From an uncultured bacterium (GTDB lineage: Bacteria; Bacillota; Clostridia; Lachnospirales; Lachnospiraceae), in NCBI GenBank assembly GCA_946061355.1, contig CAMGRE010000070.1:1-11115 (forward strand): DNA of 11,115 nt. The letters are read 5' to 3'. The position numbers and the translations under genes are program-made. The notes under the pieces were generated by a model that did no database searches, was not told the origin of the DNA, and worked only from the letters and a program-made list of their open reading frames with translations. This document shows, piece after piece, positions 1 to 7,013 of this stretch. Numbering within the stretch: position 1 is the first letter of the stretch; the number at the start of each line of letters is the position of its first letter.

Positions 1-1152
1 GCACAGTATTTCGGACAAAACAATGTGGAAGGCGTACGCTATACGGGTCGATGTAAGCTGTGGAGGGTTTTTATCATTACAGTGGGAACGAGAGGGCTTT
101 TTCTGACCTCCGGTCAAAATCTGATCGGTATGTATCTGCAGGGCGAGGGCGGTGCAGAGAGTATTGCTGCAGCAATGGATTACGGGAAACAGTATCTGAA
201 CATTATGCTTGTCGGGCTTCCGCCTTTTATGATATCGCAGGTGTATTCCAGCACGCTTCGTGAGAGCGGACAGACAGTGGTTCCGATGCGGGCCGGAATC
301 GCAGCTGTGATCGTGAACCTGGTGTTTAACTATATCCTGATCTACGGGAAATTCGGTGCGCCGGTGATGGGCGTGAGAGGCGCCGCGTGGGCAACGGTGA
401 TCTCCCGTTTTGTGGAAGTGGCAATTATTGTGTGTTGGACACATTATCATGCTGCAGAAAATCCGTATGTGACGGGATTATATCACAGCTTGAGGATTCC
501 GCTGCCGCTGGTCTGGAAGATTTTGGTGACAGGGCTGCCGCTTCTGGTCAACGAGACGCTCTGGTCTTCCGGTATGGCGATGCTGGCGCAGTGTTATTCT
601 TACCGCGGCTTTGTAGTTGTGGCAGCGCTGAATATTGCCAATACGATCGGAAACCTGTTCAATATCGTGTTCATTGCAATGGGAGAATCGGTTGCAATCA
701 TTGTGGGACAACTTCTCGGAGCCGGCAAATTTGAGGAGGCGAGAGATACCGATACGAAGATGATCGTCTTTTCCGTGATGCTCTGTATCGGAGTCGCAGT
801 CGTGATGATACTGTTTGCACCTTTATTCCCGAGGCTTTATAACACGACAGAGGAAGCGAGGAACCTCGCAAGGCTTCTGATCATTGCGACGGCGGTATTT
901 GTGCCTCAGAATGCATTGCTCAATACACTGTATTTCACATTGAGATCCGGTGGGAAGACATGGATCGCATTTTTGTTTGACGGTGTGTTCTTATGGTGTG
1001 TAAATGTGATGGTGGCATTTTGGCTCAGCAGATTTACAGCAGTGCCGATCATGGGGATTTTTATCGCGGTACAGTTTTCGGATACGATCAAAACGATCGT
1101 CGGACTGGTGCTGGTCAAAAAAGGTGCATGGATACACAATATTGTGTCTTAA
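1..1152 (+). CDS. MATE family efflux transporter, C-terminal part (5' end outside window)
   Basis: The reading frame is open from base 1 and begins AQYFGQNN, a motif found near the second membrane helix of MATE exporters. About 60-70 N-terminal residues therefore lie upstream, and the GTG at 25 is an internal valine, not the start. The 383 visible codons hold many hydrophobic helices. They include the stretch YSSTLRESGQTVVPMRAG and the following VNLVFNYILIYGKFG, typical of bacterial NorM/DinF-like MATE proteins, and a second-half stretch with WSSGMAMLAQCYSYRG and GQLLGAGKFEEARDTD. MATE proteins export drugs or metabolites from the cytoplasm using a Na+ or H+ gradient; the substrate cannot be read from sequence. 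A small lipoprotein gene starts 33 bases downstream with no terminator seen between, so the two may be co-transcribed. The family call is firm. Confidence 0.93.
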   Translation, partial: AQYFGQNNVEGVRYTGRCKLWRVFIITVGTRGLFLTSGQNLIGMYLQGEGGAESIAAAMDYGKQYLNIMLVGLPPFMISQVYSSTLRESGQTVVPMRAGIAAVIVNLVFNYILIYGKFGAPVMGVRGAAWATVISRFVEVAIIVCWTHYHAAENPYVTGLYHSLRIPLPLVWKILVTGLPLLVNETLWSSGMAMLAQCYSYRGFVVVAALNIANTIGNLFNIVFIAMGESVAIIVGQLLGAGKFEEARDTDTKMIVFSVMLCIGVAVVMILFAPLFPRLYNTTEEARNLARLLIIATAVFVPQNALLNTLYFTLRSGGKTWIAFLFDGVFLWCVNVMVAFWLSRFTAVPIMGIFIAVQFSDTIKTIVGLVLVKKGAWIHNIVS

Positions 1153-1185
1153 TATTCGGAACATAAAGAGAGGAAATTGGAGATT

Positions 1186-1794
1186 ATGAAGGGGACCGGC
1201 GCATCCGGAAACAGAGGAAAAGGGAGGATATGCTTTGCGGTGATCTGCATTCTGACGGGGCTTCTGTCCGGCTGCGGGCCGAATTTTGGGGAGTCGCATC
1301 CGCAATATGTCGACTATGTGATGGAGCATAAGGAGGAGGCGGAACGGTTTCTGGAAAAAGAGTTCGGCGAGGTGTCGATATCGTACCGGGAGGAAGAGGC
1401 GGAGCTTTGTGTGACGGCAGGCAGCGGTGTGACATATTCTTACCATCATTCGGATTATGCGGATTATTTTAAATATATTACGGCGCAGGTGGAATCCGAT
1501 GAGAATGAGCCGGGAATCCTCACGATCGATGTGGATGATTCCTACAACTGGGATAAGGTTGCGTTTGTCATGGTATCGTACGGGGATTATTTCGGCGTGG
1601 GATTAAAATACAAACTGCCGGATTTCGATGAGGTGATCGACAACTGGGGAGATGTCGGAGAGAAACGGCTTAAGCTGGAAGAGTGGGTTACAAGCAGTCA
1701 GATGAAAGCATATTACGATGAAGGAAGGCAGATAGAAGTGTGTCTGTCGGAATTTGCAGAGACAGAAAAACAAAAAGTTAATAATACCTATTGA
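1186..1794 (+). CDS. Small lipoprotein of unknown function
   Basis: Encodes 202 residues from the ATG at 1186. A TTG nine bases upstream (1177) is in frame but lies only three bases from the AGAGAGG ribosome binding site (1167-1173), so ATG is preferred. The N-terminus is basic (K2, R10, K12, R14), then a hydrophobic segment (about 15-27) and the lipobox LSGC with C30 as the predicted lipidated cysteine, so the mature protein should sit on the outer face of the membrane. The mature part is acidic and rich in Tyr and Glu, with an early helical, charged stretch (VMEHKEEAERFLEKEFGEV) and a likely beta-rich remainder. I recognise no family or catalytic motif. It follows the MATE gene by 33 bases; the functional link is unproven. 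The metY promoter overlaps its stop codon. Confidence 0.8.
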   Translation: MKGTGASGNRGKGRICFAVICILTGLLSGCGPNFGESHPQYVDYVMEHKEEAERFLEKEFGEVSISYREEEAELCVTAGSGVTYSYHHSDYADYFKYITAQVESDENEPGILTIDVDDSYNWDKVAFVMVSYGDYFGVGLKYKLPDFDEVIDNWGDVGEKRLKLEEWVTSSQMKAYYDEGRQIEVCLSEFAETEKQKVNNTY

Positions 1795-1819
1795 CATGGT
1801 AGGAAATACGGGATATAAT
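1791..1819 (+). promoter_or_regulatory. Consensus sigma-A promoter for metY
   Basis: TTGACA at 1791-1796 and TATAAT at 1814-1819 are both exact consensus hexamers with the ideal 17-base spacer. Transcription should start near 1826, leaving a leader of about 50 bases. The -35 box overlaps the TGA stop (1792-1794) of the upstream lipoprotein gene. The leader is too short for a SAM riboswitch or T-box, so any control must be by a DNA-binding protein or by read-through from upstream. Confidence 0.88.
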
Positions 1820-1877
1820 GTGCACAAGTTAAAAATCAGCAAGCATTTATCATAATACCTGAGAGGGGGACATACCA

Positions 1878-3161
1878 ATGAGCAATTATAAGTTTGAAAC
1901 ACTTCAACTTCACGTAGGACAGGAACAGCCGGATCCGGCTACCGATTCCAGAGCAGTGCCGATTTATCAGACGACATCTTATGTGTTCAAAAACTCTGCC
2001 CATGCGGCTGCACGTTTTGGGCTGTCCGATGCCGGAAATATTTATGGCAGACTGACCAATTCCACACAGGATGTGTTCGAGAAGAGGATTGCGGCACTTG
2101 AGGGCGGCGTAGCAGCACTGGCTGTGGCTTCCGGAGCGGCAGCGATCACTTATACGATTCAGGCGCTTGCGCAGCAGGGCGATCACATTGTAGCACAGAA
2201 GACGATATACGGCGGTACATACAACCTGCTCGCTCACACACTTTCCCAGTATGGCGTGGAGACTACTTTTGTCAATGCACATGATCTGAAGGAAGTGGAG
2301 GCAGCGATCAAGCCGAATACCAAGGCGGTTTATCTGGAGACATTGGGAAATCCGAACAGTGATATTCCTGATATCGATGCGATCGCTGAGATTGCTCACA
2401 AGCATGGACTTCCTCTTGTGATTGACAACACGTTCGGAACACCTTATCTGATCCGTCCCATCGAGCACGGTGCAGATATTGTAGTTCATTCTGCTACGAA
2501 GTTTATCGGCGGACATGGAACAACACTGGGCGGTATCGTTGTTGATTCCGGCAAATTTGACTGGAAAGCAAGCGGAAAATACGGCAATATTGCAGACCCG
2601 AATCCCAGCTATCACGGGGTGTCGTTTGTGGATGCCGCAGGTCCGGCCGCTTTTGTAACTTACATCAGAGCAATTATTCTGCGTGATACGGGAGCAGCGA
2701 TTTCACCCTTTAATGCGTTCCTTCTGTTGCAGGGTGTTGAGACATTGTCACTGCGTCTGGACAGACATGCGGAGAACACCAAGAAGGTTGTTGAGTATCT
2801 GTCGAAGCATCCGCTTGTGGAGCATGTCAATCATCCGTCTCTGCCGGATCATCCGGACCATGCGCTGTATGAGAAGTATTTCCCGAACGGCGGCGCGAGT
2901 ATCTTTACATTTGAGATTAAGGGTGGAGTACAGGAGGCGCATAAGTTTATTGATAATCTTGAGATTTTCTCACTGCTTGCCAATGTTGCAGATGTGAAGA
3001 GTCTGGTGATTCATCCTGCAACGACAACACATTCCCAGTTGACGGAAGAGGAACTGGCTGATCAGGGAATCAAACAGAATACGATCCGTCTTTCCATCGG
3101 AACAGAGCATATTGATGATATCATTGCTGATCTGGAGAAGGGCTTTGCAGCGCTGAAATAG
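1878..3161 (+). CDS. metY: O-acetylhomoserine sulfhydrylase (homocysteine synthase)
   Basis: A 427-residue PLP-dependent enzyme of the Cys/Met metabolism family, acting in the cytoplasm. It uses O-acetylhomoserine and sulfide to make homocysteine and acetate, the direct sulfhydrylation route to methionine. Visible landmarks are the YGR motif at 56-58 (phosphate contact from the neighbouring subunit), ASGAAA at 84-89, D183 in VIDNTFGTPY (contacts the PLP pyridine nitrogen), SATKFIGGHG with K208 as the Schiff-base lysine, and R404 in NTIRLSIG (substrate carboxylate). The length and the long segment after K208 (KFDW... through SPFNAFLLLQGVETLSLR) match MetY rather than the shorter MetB/MetC enzymes. 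The start has GAGAGGGGG at 1861-1869, eight bases before ATG. It has its own strong promoter and appears to be transcribed alone. Related enzymes may also use methanethiol or O-acetylserine. Confidence 0.95.
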   Translation: MSNYKFETLQLHVGQEQPDPATDSRAVPIYQTTSYVFKNSAHAAARFGLSDAGNIYGRLTNSTQDVFEKRIAALEGGVAALAVASGAAAITYTIQALAQQGDHIVAQKTIYGGTYNLLAHTLSQYGVETTFVNAHDLKEVEAAIKPNTKAVYLETLGNPNSDIPDIDAIAEIAHKHGLPLVIDNTFGTPYLIRPIEHGADIVVHSATKFIGGHGTTLGGIVVDSGKFDWKASGKYGNIADPNPSYHGVSFVDAAGPAAFVTYIRAIILRDTGAAISPFNAFLLLQGVETLSLRLDRHAENTKKVVEYLSKHPLVEHVNHPSLPDHPDHALYEKYFPNGGASIFTFEIKGGVQEAHKFIDNLEIFSLLANVADVKSLVIHPATTTHSQLTEEELADQGIKQNTIRLSIGTEHIDDIIADLEKGFAALK

Positions 3162-3190
3162 TATCCCGGAATGGAAGATAAAAGAAAAAG

Positions 3191-3220
3191 TTGACAACGT
3201 GAACGATCGTTTACTATAAT
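3191..3220 (+). promoter_or_regulatory. Promoter of the tetR-RNHCP-rsgA operon
   Basis: TTGACA at 3191-3196 and TATAAT at 3215-3220 are exact consensus hexamers separated by 18 bases. The expected start is near 3227, giving a leader of about 54 bases. The whole spacer is taken up by a palindrome and the start point falls in a second copy, so the promoter should be strongly repressible. Confidence 0.85.
3199..3214. promoter_or_regulatory. Predicted TetR operator 1 (between -35 and -10)
   Basis: GTGAACGATCGTTTAC is a 16-base palindrome with a single mismatched pair (3201/3212) around a perfect AACGATCGTT core. It fills the spacer between the two promoter boxes, where a bound dimer would block RNA polymerase. 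The gene just downstream is a TetR-family regulator, and such proteins usually bind palindromes of this size in their own promoter. Confidence 0.75.
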
Positions 3221-3225
3221 AAAAA

Positions 3226-3241
3226 GTAAACGATCGTTTAT
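3226..3241. promoter_or_regulatory. Predicted TetR operator 2 (over the start site)
   Basis: GTAAACGATCGTTTAT repeats operator 1, with a perfect 14-base palindrome at 3227-3240. The two centres are 27 bases apart. It covers the predicted transcription start. The shared consensus from both copies is GTAAACGATCGTTTAC. Confidence 0.75.
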
Positions 3242-3280
3242 TTTTGCGGATCTTTGGAAAGAGGTTATGACGGAGAAGCT

Positions 3281-3892
3281 ATGAAAACAAAGGAACGTAT
3301 TCTGGTGGAAGCATTACATCTGTTTGAAAAGCGTGGCTTTGAAGCAGTGTCTGTATCGGATATCGCAGGAAGTATGGGAATGACAAAGGGTGCGCTGTAC
3401 AGGCATTACAAAAATAAGGAGGATATCCTGCAGAGCATCATAGAGCGGATGCAGGAAAATGACAGGATCAGAGCGCAGGAATATGATGTGCCCGAGGATA
3501 CTTTTGAGGAAACTCCGGAAGTTTACCGGGAAAGCGAGCTTGTCAGTATGATCCGGTTTCTTGAAGCTCAGTTTGACTATTGGACGGAGGATTCTTTTGC
3601 AGCACCGTTTCGACGGATGCTGACGATCGAGCAGTATCGGAGTGAAGAGATGGCAGCGCTCCATCATGATTATCTGGGCGGCGGTGTGATCGATTATGTC
3701 ACGGATTTTTTCAGGGAACAGATGGAAGCGGGGAAAATGCGTATGGGACAGCCCGAAGCCGTTGCCTGCGAATTTTACGGGCCGGCATATCTGATGATGG
3801 GACTTTACGATGGTGCGAAAGAGAAAGGGCAGATCAGAGAGAGGCTGCAGACACATTTGAAAGTATTTGAAGAGAGGTACGTGATACGATGA
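3281..3892 (+). CDS. TetR/AcrR family transcriptional regulator
   Basis: Encodes 203 residues from the ATG at 3281, which has GGAGAAG at 3272-3278 before it. A TTG at 3254 in the same frame would add nine residues but lacks a suitable binding site. The N-terminal TetR DNA-binding domain covers about residues 4-50: helix 1 (KERILVEALHLFEKRGFEAV), then the helix-turn-helix VSDIAGSMGMTKGALYRHYKNKEDIL with the family's characteristic G-x-LY-x-HY-x-x-K ending. The remaining 150 residues form a variable helical ligand and dimer domain whose ligand cannot be deduced. Two palindromes in its promoter suggest autorepression. Its stop overlaps the start of the RNHCP gene (ATGA), so it is translated together with that gene and rsgA, which it probably controls. 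Confidence 0.93.
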   Translation: MKTKERILVEALHLFEKRGFEAVSVSDIAGSMGMTKGALYRHYKNKEDILQSIIERMQENDRIRAQEYDVPEDTFEETPEVYRESELVSMIRFLEAQFDYWTEDSFAAPFRRMLTIEQYRSEEMAALHHDYLGGGVIDYVTDFFREQMEAGKMRMGQPEAVACEFYGPAYLMMGLYDGAKEKGQIRERLQTHLKVFEERYVIR

Positions 3893-4272
3893 GCAGAATC
3901 AGATCCTATTATCAGGACCATCCATGCAGTGAACAGTTTATATGTAAAACTTGCGGGCGTCTGGTGACACCTGAGGGAGCGGGCAGCGATCACAGAAATC
4001 ATTGTCCGTACTGTTTAAGCAGTGTCCATGTGGATGATCTGCCGGGAGACAGGGCGGCAGATTGTGGCGGAATCATGGAGCCGGTGGGAATCTGGGTGAA
4101 AAAGAACCGGGAATGGGCGCTGATCCATCGCTGTGTGCGGTGTGGTCATCTGAATGCCAACCGGATCGCAGCAGACGATAATCAGGCAAAATTACTCAGC
4201 ATAGCCGTGAAACCTATGGCGCAGCCGCCATTTCCTTTGGAGAAAATCGGAGAGGAGACAGAACATGAGTGA
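3889..4272 (+). CDS. RNHCP domain zinc-binding protein
   Basis: A 127-residue cytoplasmic protein with the family's name-giving motif RNHCP at 36-40. The cysteines are arranged as C19-x2-C22, C39-x2-C42 and C82-x2-C85, with C13, C59 and H80 nearby, consistent with a double zinc ribbon. Other conserved blocks are CLSSVHVDDLPGDR (42-55), CGGIMEPVGIWV (59-70) and NRIAADDN (91-98). The family covers nearly the whole protein and has no established biochemical role that I know of. It overlaps tetR by four bases and rsgA by eight, implying translational coupling. The fixed pairing with a ribosome-assembly GTPase suggests a job around the ribosome or rRNA, which is inference only. Confidence 0.88.
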   Translation: MSRIRSYYQDHPCSEQFICKTCGRLVTPEGAGSDHRNHCPYCLSSVHVDDLPGDRAADCGGIMEPVGIWVKKNREWALIHRCVRCGHLNANRIAADDNQAKLLSIAVKPMAQPPFPLEKIGEETEHE

Positions 4273-5275
4273 AGGAAGTTACCGGGCGAGAGTTATCTCA
4301 CAATCCAGGGATATCTATCGTATTGAGGGAGAGGCGGGGGAACTGTTCGCAAGAGTATCCGGCAGAATGCGATATGATTCTTCCGGACCGATGGATTTCC
4401 CGACCGTCGGCGATTATGTTGAGATTGACCGAAACAGTCAAGAAAATGGAGACGCCGTGATCACAGGGATTCTGCCGAGAAAAAGCGTTTTTGTGCGCAA
4501 GGCTGCGGGAAAGAACTGGGAGGAACAGCTTGTTGCATCCAATATTGATACGGTATTTATCTGTATGTCCCTGAATGCGGATTTCAATCTGCGCAGACTG
4601 GAGCGGTATCTGGCGCTTGCATGGGAGAGCGGCACTGTTCCGGTGGTGGTGCTCACGAAGCTGGATCTCTGTCAGGATCTGACAGATAAACTGATGGCGG
4701 TGGAAGCGACAGCTCCGGGAGTGGATGTGCTCGTGACGACTTCCCTTGAAGAGGACGGGTATGAGGAATTGCAGCCATACCTTAAGAATGGAAAGACAGT
4801 CGCGCTGATCGGATCATCCGGTGTAGGGAAATCGACATTGATCAACAGACTGGCAGGTAAGGAACTCCTGGCGACAAAGGAGATCAGGGAGGATGACAGA
4901 GGAAGACATACAACTACACGCAGAGAATTGATCCGGCTTGAGAGTGGCTGCATGCTCATCGACACACCGGGAATGCGGGAGCTTGGAATGTGGGATGCAC
5001 AGGAAGGACTCGGCAAAACTTTTGCTGACGTGGAGCAATTTCTGGGGAAATGCCGTTTCGCGGACTGCACTCATACCAGTGAACCGGGATGTGCCGTCTA
5101 TGAGGCGATCAGAGAAGGGAAACTGTCTCAGAGGCGCTGGAATGATTACCGGAGATTGATGAATGAAGAAGCCTACGCAAATGAAAAATCAGGGTATCTG
5201 GAACAAAAAAAGGAAAAATTCAAACAGATCGCAAAAATAAATAAAGCCGCCAACAGAAAGAGTAATTCCTGCTGA
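4265..5275 (+). CDS. rsgA: Ribosome small subunit-dependent GTPase A
   Basis: A 336-residue circularly permuted GTPase that acts in late 30S ribosomal subunit maturation. An N-terminal OB-fold (about 5-75) is followed by the permuted G domain in the order G4 TKLD (131-134), G1/P-loop GSSGVGKST (183-191), the switch I region with TTTR (216-219) and G3 DTPG (233-236). The C-terminal zinc knuckle has C263, C268, H270 and C276 in the usual C-x4-C-x-H-x5-C spacing with EPGCAV. A lysine-rich tail (315-332) may contact rRNA. GGAGAGGAG at 4249-4257 lies seven bases before the ATG. The start overlaps the RNHCP gene by eight bases. Control by a TetR regulator, and the absence here of prkC/rpe neighbours often seen beside rsgA, hint that this could be a second, accessory copy; that is inference. 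Confidence 0.95.
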   Translation: MSEGSYRARVISQSRDIYRIEGEAGELFARVSGRMRYDSSGPMDFPTVGDYVEIDRNSQENGDAVITGILPRKSVFVRKAAGKNWEEQLVASNIDTVFICMSLNADFNLRRLERYLALAWESGTVPVVVLTKLDLCQDLTDKLMAVEATAPGVDVLVTTSLEEDGYEELQPYLKNGKTVALIGSSGVGKSTLINRLAGKELLATKEIREDDRGRHTTTRRELIRLESGCMLIDTPGMRELGMWDAQEGLGKTFADVEQFLGKCRFADCTHTSEPGCAVYEAIREGKLSQRRWNDYRRLMNEEAYANEKSGYLEQKKEKFKQIAKINKAANRKSNSC

Positions 5276-5283
5276 CGGCAGTG

Positions 5284-5310
5284 AGGCTGTCAATAATATG
5301 GCAGCCTTTT
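5284..5310 (+). terminator. Intrinsic terminator of the rsgA operon
   Basis: AGGCTGTC (5284-5291) pairs with GGCAGCCT (5300-5307), eight pairs including one G-U, with an eight-base AT-rich loop and TTTT at 5307-5310. It starts eight bases after the rsgA stop and touches the stop codon of the convergent gene at 5309. On the minus strand the hairpin lacks a following T run, so it should work mainly for rsgA. Confidence 0.72.
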
Positions 5311-7012
5311 ACTGTGCCCAGCTGAGTGCTTCTTCAAGGGATTCGGCACCGAGGATCTTCAGCATGAAATCCGTGTATTCCCCGGCCTGATCCGTGTCGA
5401 TATATTTGAACACATCATAGATATATTTGGGATCCTGATCTGCGTCATAGATTCCGAAGGCAAGTCCCTGACGCAGTTCCTCCCATGCATCGGTCTGCCG
5501 GTTCATCATAAAAGCATCAATGTAAGGATTGGCATCAACAATATAATAACAGTAGGCGAAGGCTGCGGCCTGCAGCTTCTCGCCGGTGGCGGAGGAAAAG
5601 CCGAGTTCCGTTATCGTCATATTACGAACATTTCCCTCTCTGTCCAGATACTCTTCCTGACTGAGAAAGTCCGTGACGACATTCAGGTTCATGACGGTCA
5701 GGAGAGGAGAATCCATCGTTTTGTCATATTCTCCGGTCCAGTAGTTGACACGCGTGAGCGGATCGGGATAAGGGTGCAGTGCCAGTCCCCAGTCGTAATT
5801 GCCTTTGGCACAGGCGGAATCGTTTACGGCTTGGACAATATCTCTGGCGTTAAAATAATCGGATGCAGATCCGTCGTTCGTGTTCCAGGCATGATCTACG
5901 CTGAAATAAATCCGGGCATTGGCAGATCTGCTTTTGATCGCGTTATAGAAAATGCGCATAGACTTCTCAAATTCTGCGCTATAGTAGGAGACATCATCGG
6001 TATCCATATAGTTCCAGATCTTGTGTTGATTGATCTCATTGGCGATTACCCAGCCGGATACGGTTCCGTGTTCTCCGGTGGCATAGCGTGAAGCGAGGAA
6101 AGAAGCAGCGGCTTCAACGCGCCGGCAGCCTTCTTCTTCCGCGGTGTTTAAGGCATAGTAATATGCCCCTTTCTTTTTCTCGCGGGCAAGTGGATGGATC
6201 ATTTCCGTATAATCATTGTTCCAGTCATTTAAGATGATCGCGGTTGTGGTCATGTCCATACTTGTCAGATAGGTGAAAAGCGTATCATAGAATGATACCG
6301 TAGCGCCGTTGAAATAGTATGTTCGGCCTCGAAACCCGTACTTGACGGTCGGAAAAGCAGGATCGGTTGTCTCTCCCATGAGCATGGAGAGAGGAATGTT
6401 GTAAATAGCATATTTTACGTCTAAATCATTCAGTTTTTCCGAGGTTAACATTGCAGGATCCAACAGAAGCCCCTTTTTGGATTCTTTTTCGGGAAAGGGA
6501 AGCTGATTCCCGGCAAGCATTTCCGGATTGGTGATATAAGACCCTGTTGCAACCGGAACGTATTCTCCGTGAAGCAGGACGGCAGGGACAAACTCCTGAT
6601 AGAGATGTCCGTCGGCATATGGCCATGTAATGACACAGTCGGTTGCCTTTTGGGCGTTCACGATCGGTGATTTGTGAAAATCATGTTCAGATTCATATAT
6701 TTCAAAAGAAAAAAGATAGATCAGATTATCATCGCTTGCCGGTATCTGGGGAAGTGACAAGGACATCTCAACATACTCTTTGTCTTCGTTTATTGTGCAG
6801 GAGTGTACGGTTCCGTATTCCGGGAGCTGTGACTTGGACAGAGAGATGACAGGCTCTTCGGGCAGAGCCTCCGTTTCAGTCAGTATAGCTGCGTCTTCTG
6901 CATTTTCTGTATTTTCTGATGTTGTGCTAACATTCTTTCCGCAGCCCGCAATAAGCAGGCATAATCCTGCAGACAGGAGCAGAGAGGATAAGTGCTTTTT
7001 GTGTTTTGCCAT
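5309..7012 (-). CDS. DUF5722 lipoprotein, glycoside-hydrolase-like
   Basis: A 567-residue surface lipoprotein. Residues 1-24 are a lipoprotein signal with lipobox IAGC (C24), followed by a low-complexity Glu/Thr linker to about residue 55. A beta-rich region (about 55-180) precedes a probable TIM-barrel domain (about 195-560). Motifs fit clan-A-type glycosidases: GWVIANEINQ with N325-E326 (candidate acid/base), ALHPYPDP around H413, and MTITELGFSS with E469 (candidate nucleophile), plus Trp- and Tyr-rich loops. I assign DUF5722 from memory of these motifs; the substrate is unknown. GGAGG at 7019-7023 lies six bases before the ATG, inside the end of the upstream BMP gene, whose stop is one base away, so the two genes are co-transcribed and translationally coupled. 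A tethered polysaccharide or glycoconjugate hydrolase is the best guess. Confidence 0.8.
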   Translation of the reverse strand: MAKHKKHLSSLLLSAGLCLLIAGCGKNVSTTSENTENAEDAAILTETEALPEEPVISLSKSQLPEYGTVHSCTINEDKEYVEMSLSLPQIPASDDNLIYLFSFEIYESEHDFHKSPIVNAQKATDCVITWPYADGHLYQEFVPAVLLHGEYVPVATGSYITNPEMLAGNQLPFPEKESKKGLLLDPAMLTSEKLNDLDVKYAIYNIPLSMLMGETTDPAFPTVKYGFRGRTYYFNGATVSFYDTLFTYLTSMDMTTTAIILNDWNNDYTEMIHPLAREKKKGAYYYALNTAEEEGCRRVEAAASFLASRYATGEHGTVSGWVIANEINQHKIWNYMDTDDVSYYSAEFEKSMRIFYNAIKSRSANARIYFSVDHAWNTNDGSASDYFNARDIVQAVNDSACAKGNYDWGLALHPYPDPLTRVNYWTGEYDKTMDSPLLTVMNLNVVTDFLSQEEYLDREGNVRNMTITELGFSSATGEKLQAAAFAYCYYIVDANPYIDAFMMNRQTDAWEELRQGLAFGIYDADQDPKYIYDVFKYIDTDQAGEYTDFMLKILGAESLEEALSWAQ

Positions 7013-7013
7013 A

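Larger units (their letters stand above)
3199..3245 (+). terminator. Possible metY terminator formed by the two operators
   Basis: The two operator copies are also inverted relative to each other. In a transcript reading through from metY, 3199-3214 can pair with 3226-3241 (16 pairs, two of them G-U). This leaves an 11-base loop made of the -10 box and an A run, followed by Ts at 3241-3245. That is the form of an intrinsic terminator 37 bases after the metY stop. The pairing is certain; use as a terminator is inference, because the repeats are explained equally well as operators. Confidence 0.45.

Noticed and set aside
25..27. GTG at 25 as the start of the MATE gene
   Set aside because: The upstream in-frame codons AQYFGQNN continue the conserved MATE sequence, so the real start is outside the window.
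1820..1877. SAM riboswitch or T-box upstream of metY
   Set aside because: The leader is only about 50 bases and shows no multi-helix fold or terminator, too short for either element.
1836..2615. Long 259-codon minus-strand open frame opposite metY
   Set aside because: It lies antisense to a strongly supported enzyme gene, its translation is Cys/Arg/Ile-rich with no recognisable domain, and the opposite-strand frame is a by-product of metY codon use.
3254..3280. TTG at 3254 as the start of the TetR gene
   Set aside because: It has no suitable ribosome binding site, whereas the ATG at 3281 has one and begins the usual TetR N-terminus.
5774..6091. 105-codon plus-strand open frame inside the DUF5722 gene
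   Set aside because: It is antisense to a strongly supported lipoprotein gene, with no ribosome binding site or recognised domain.
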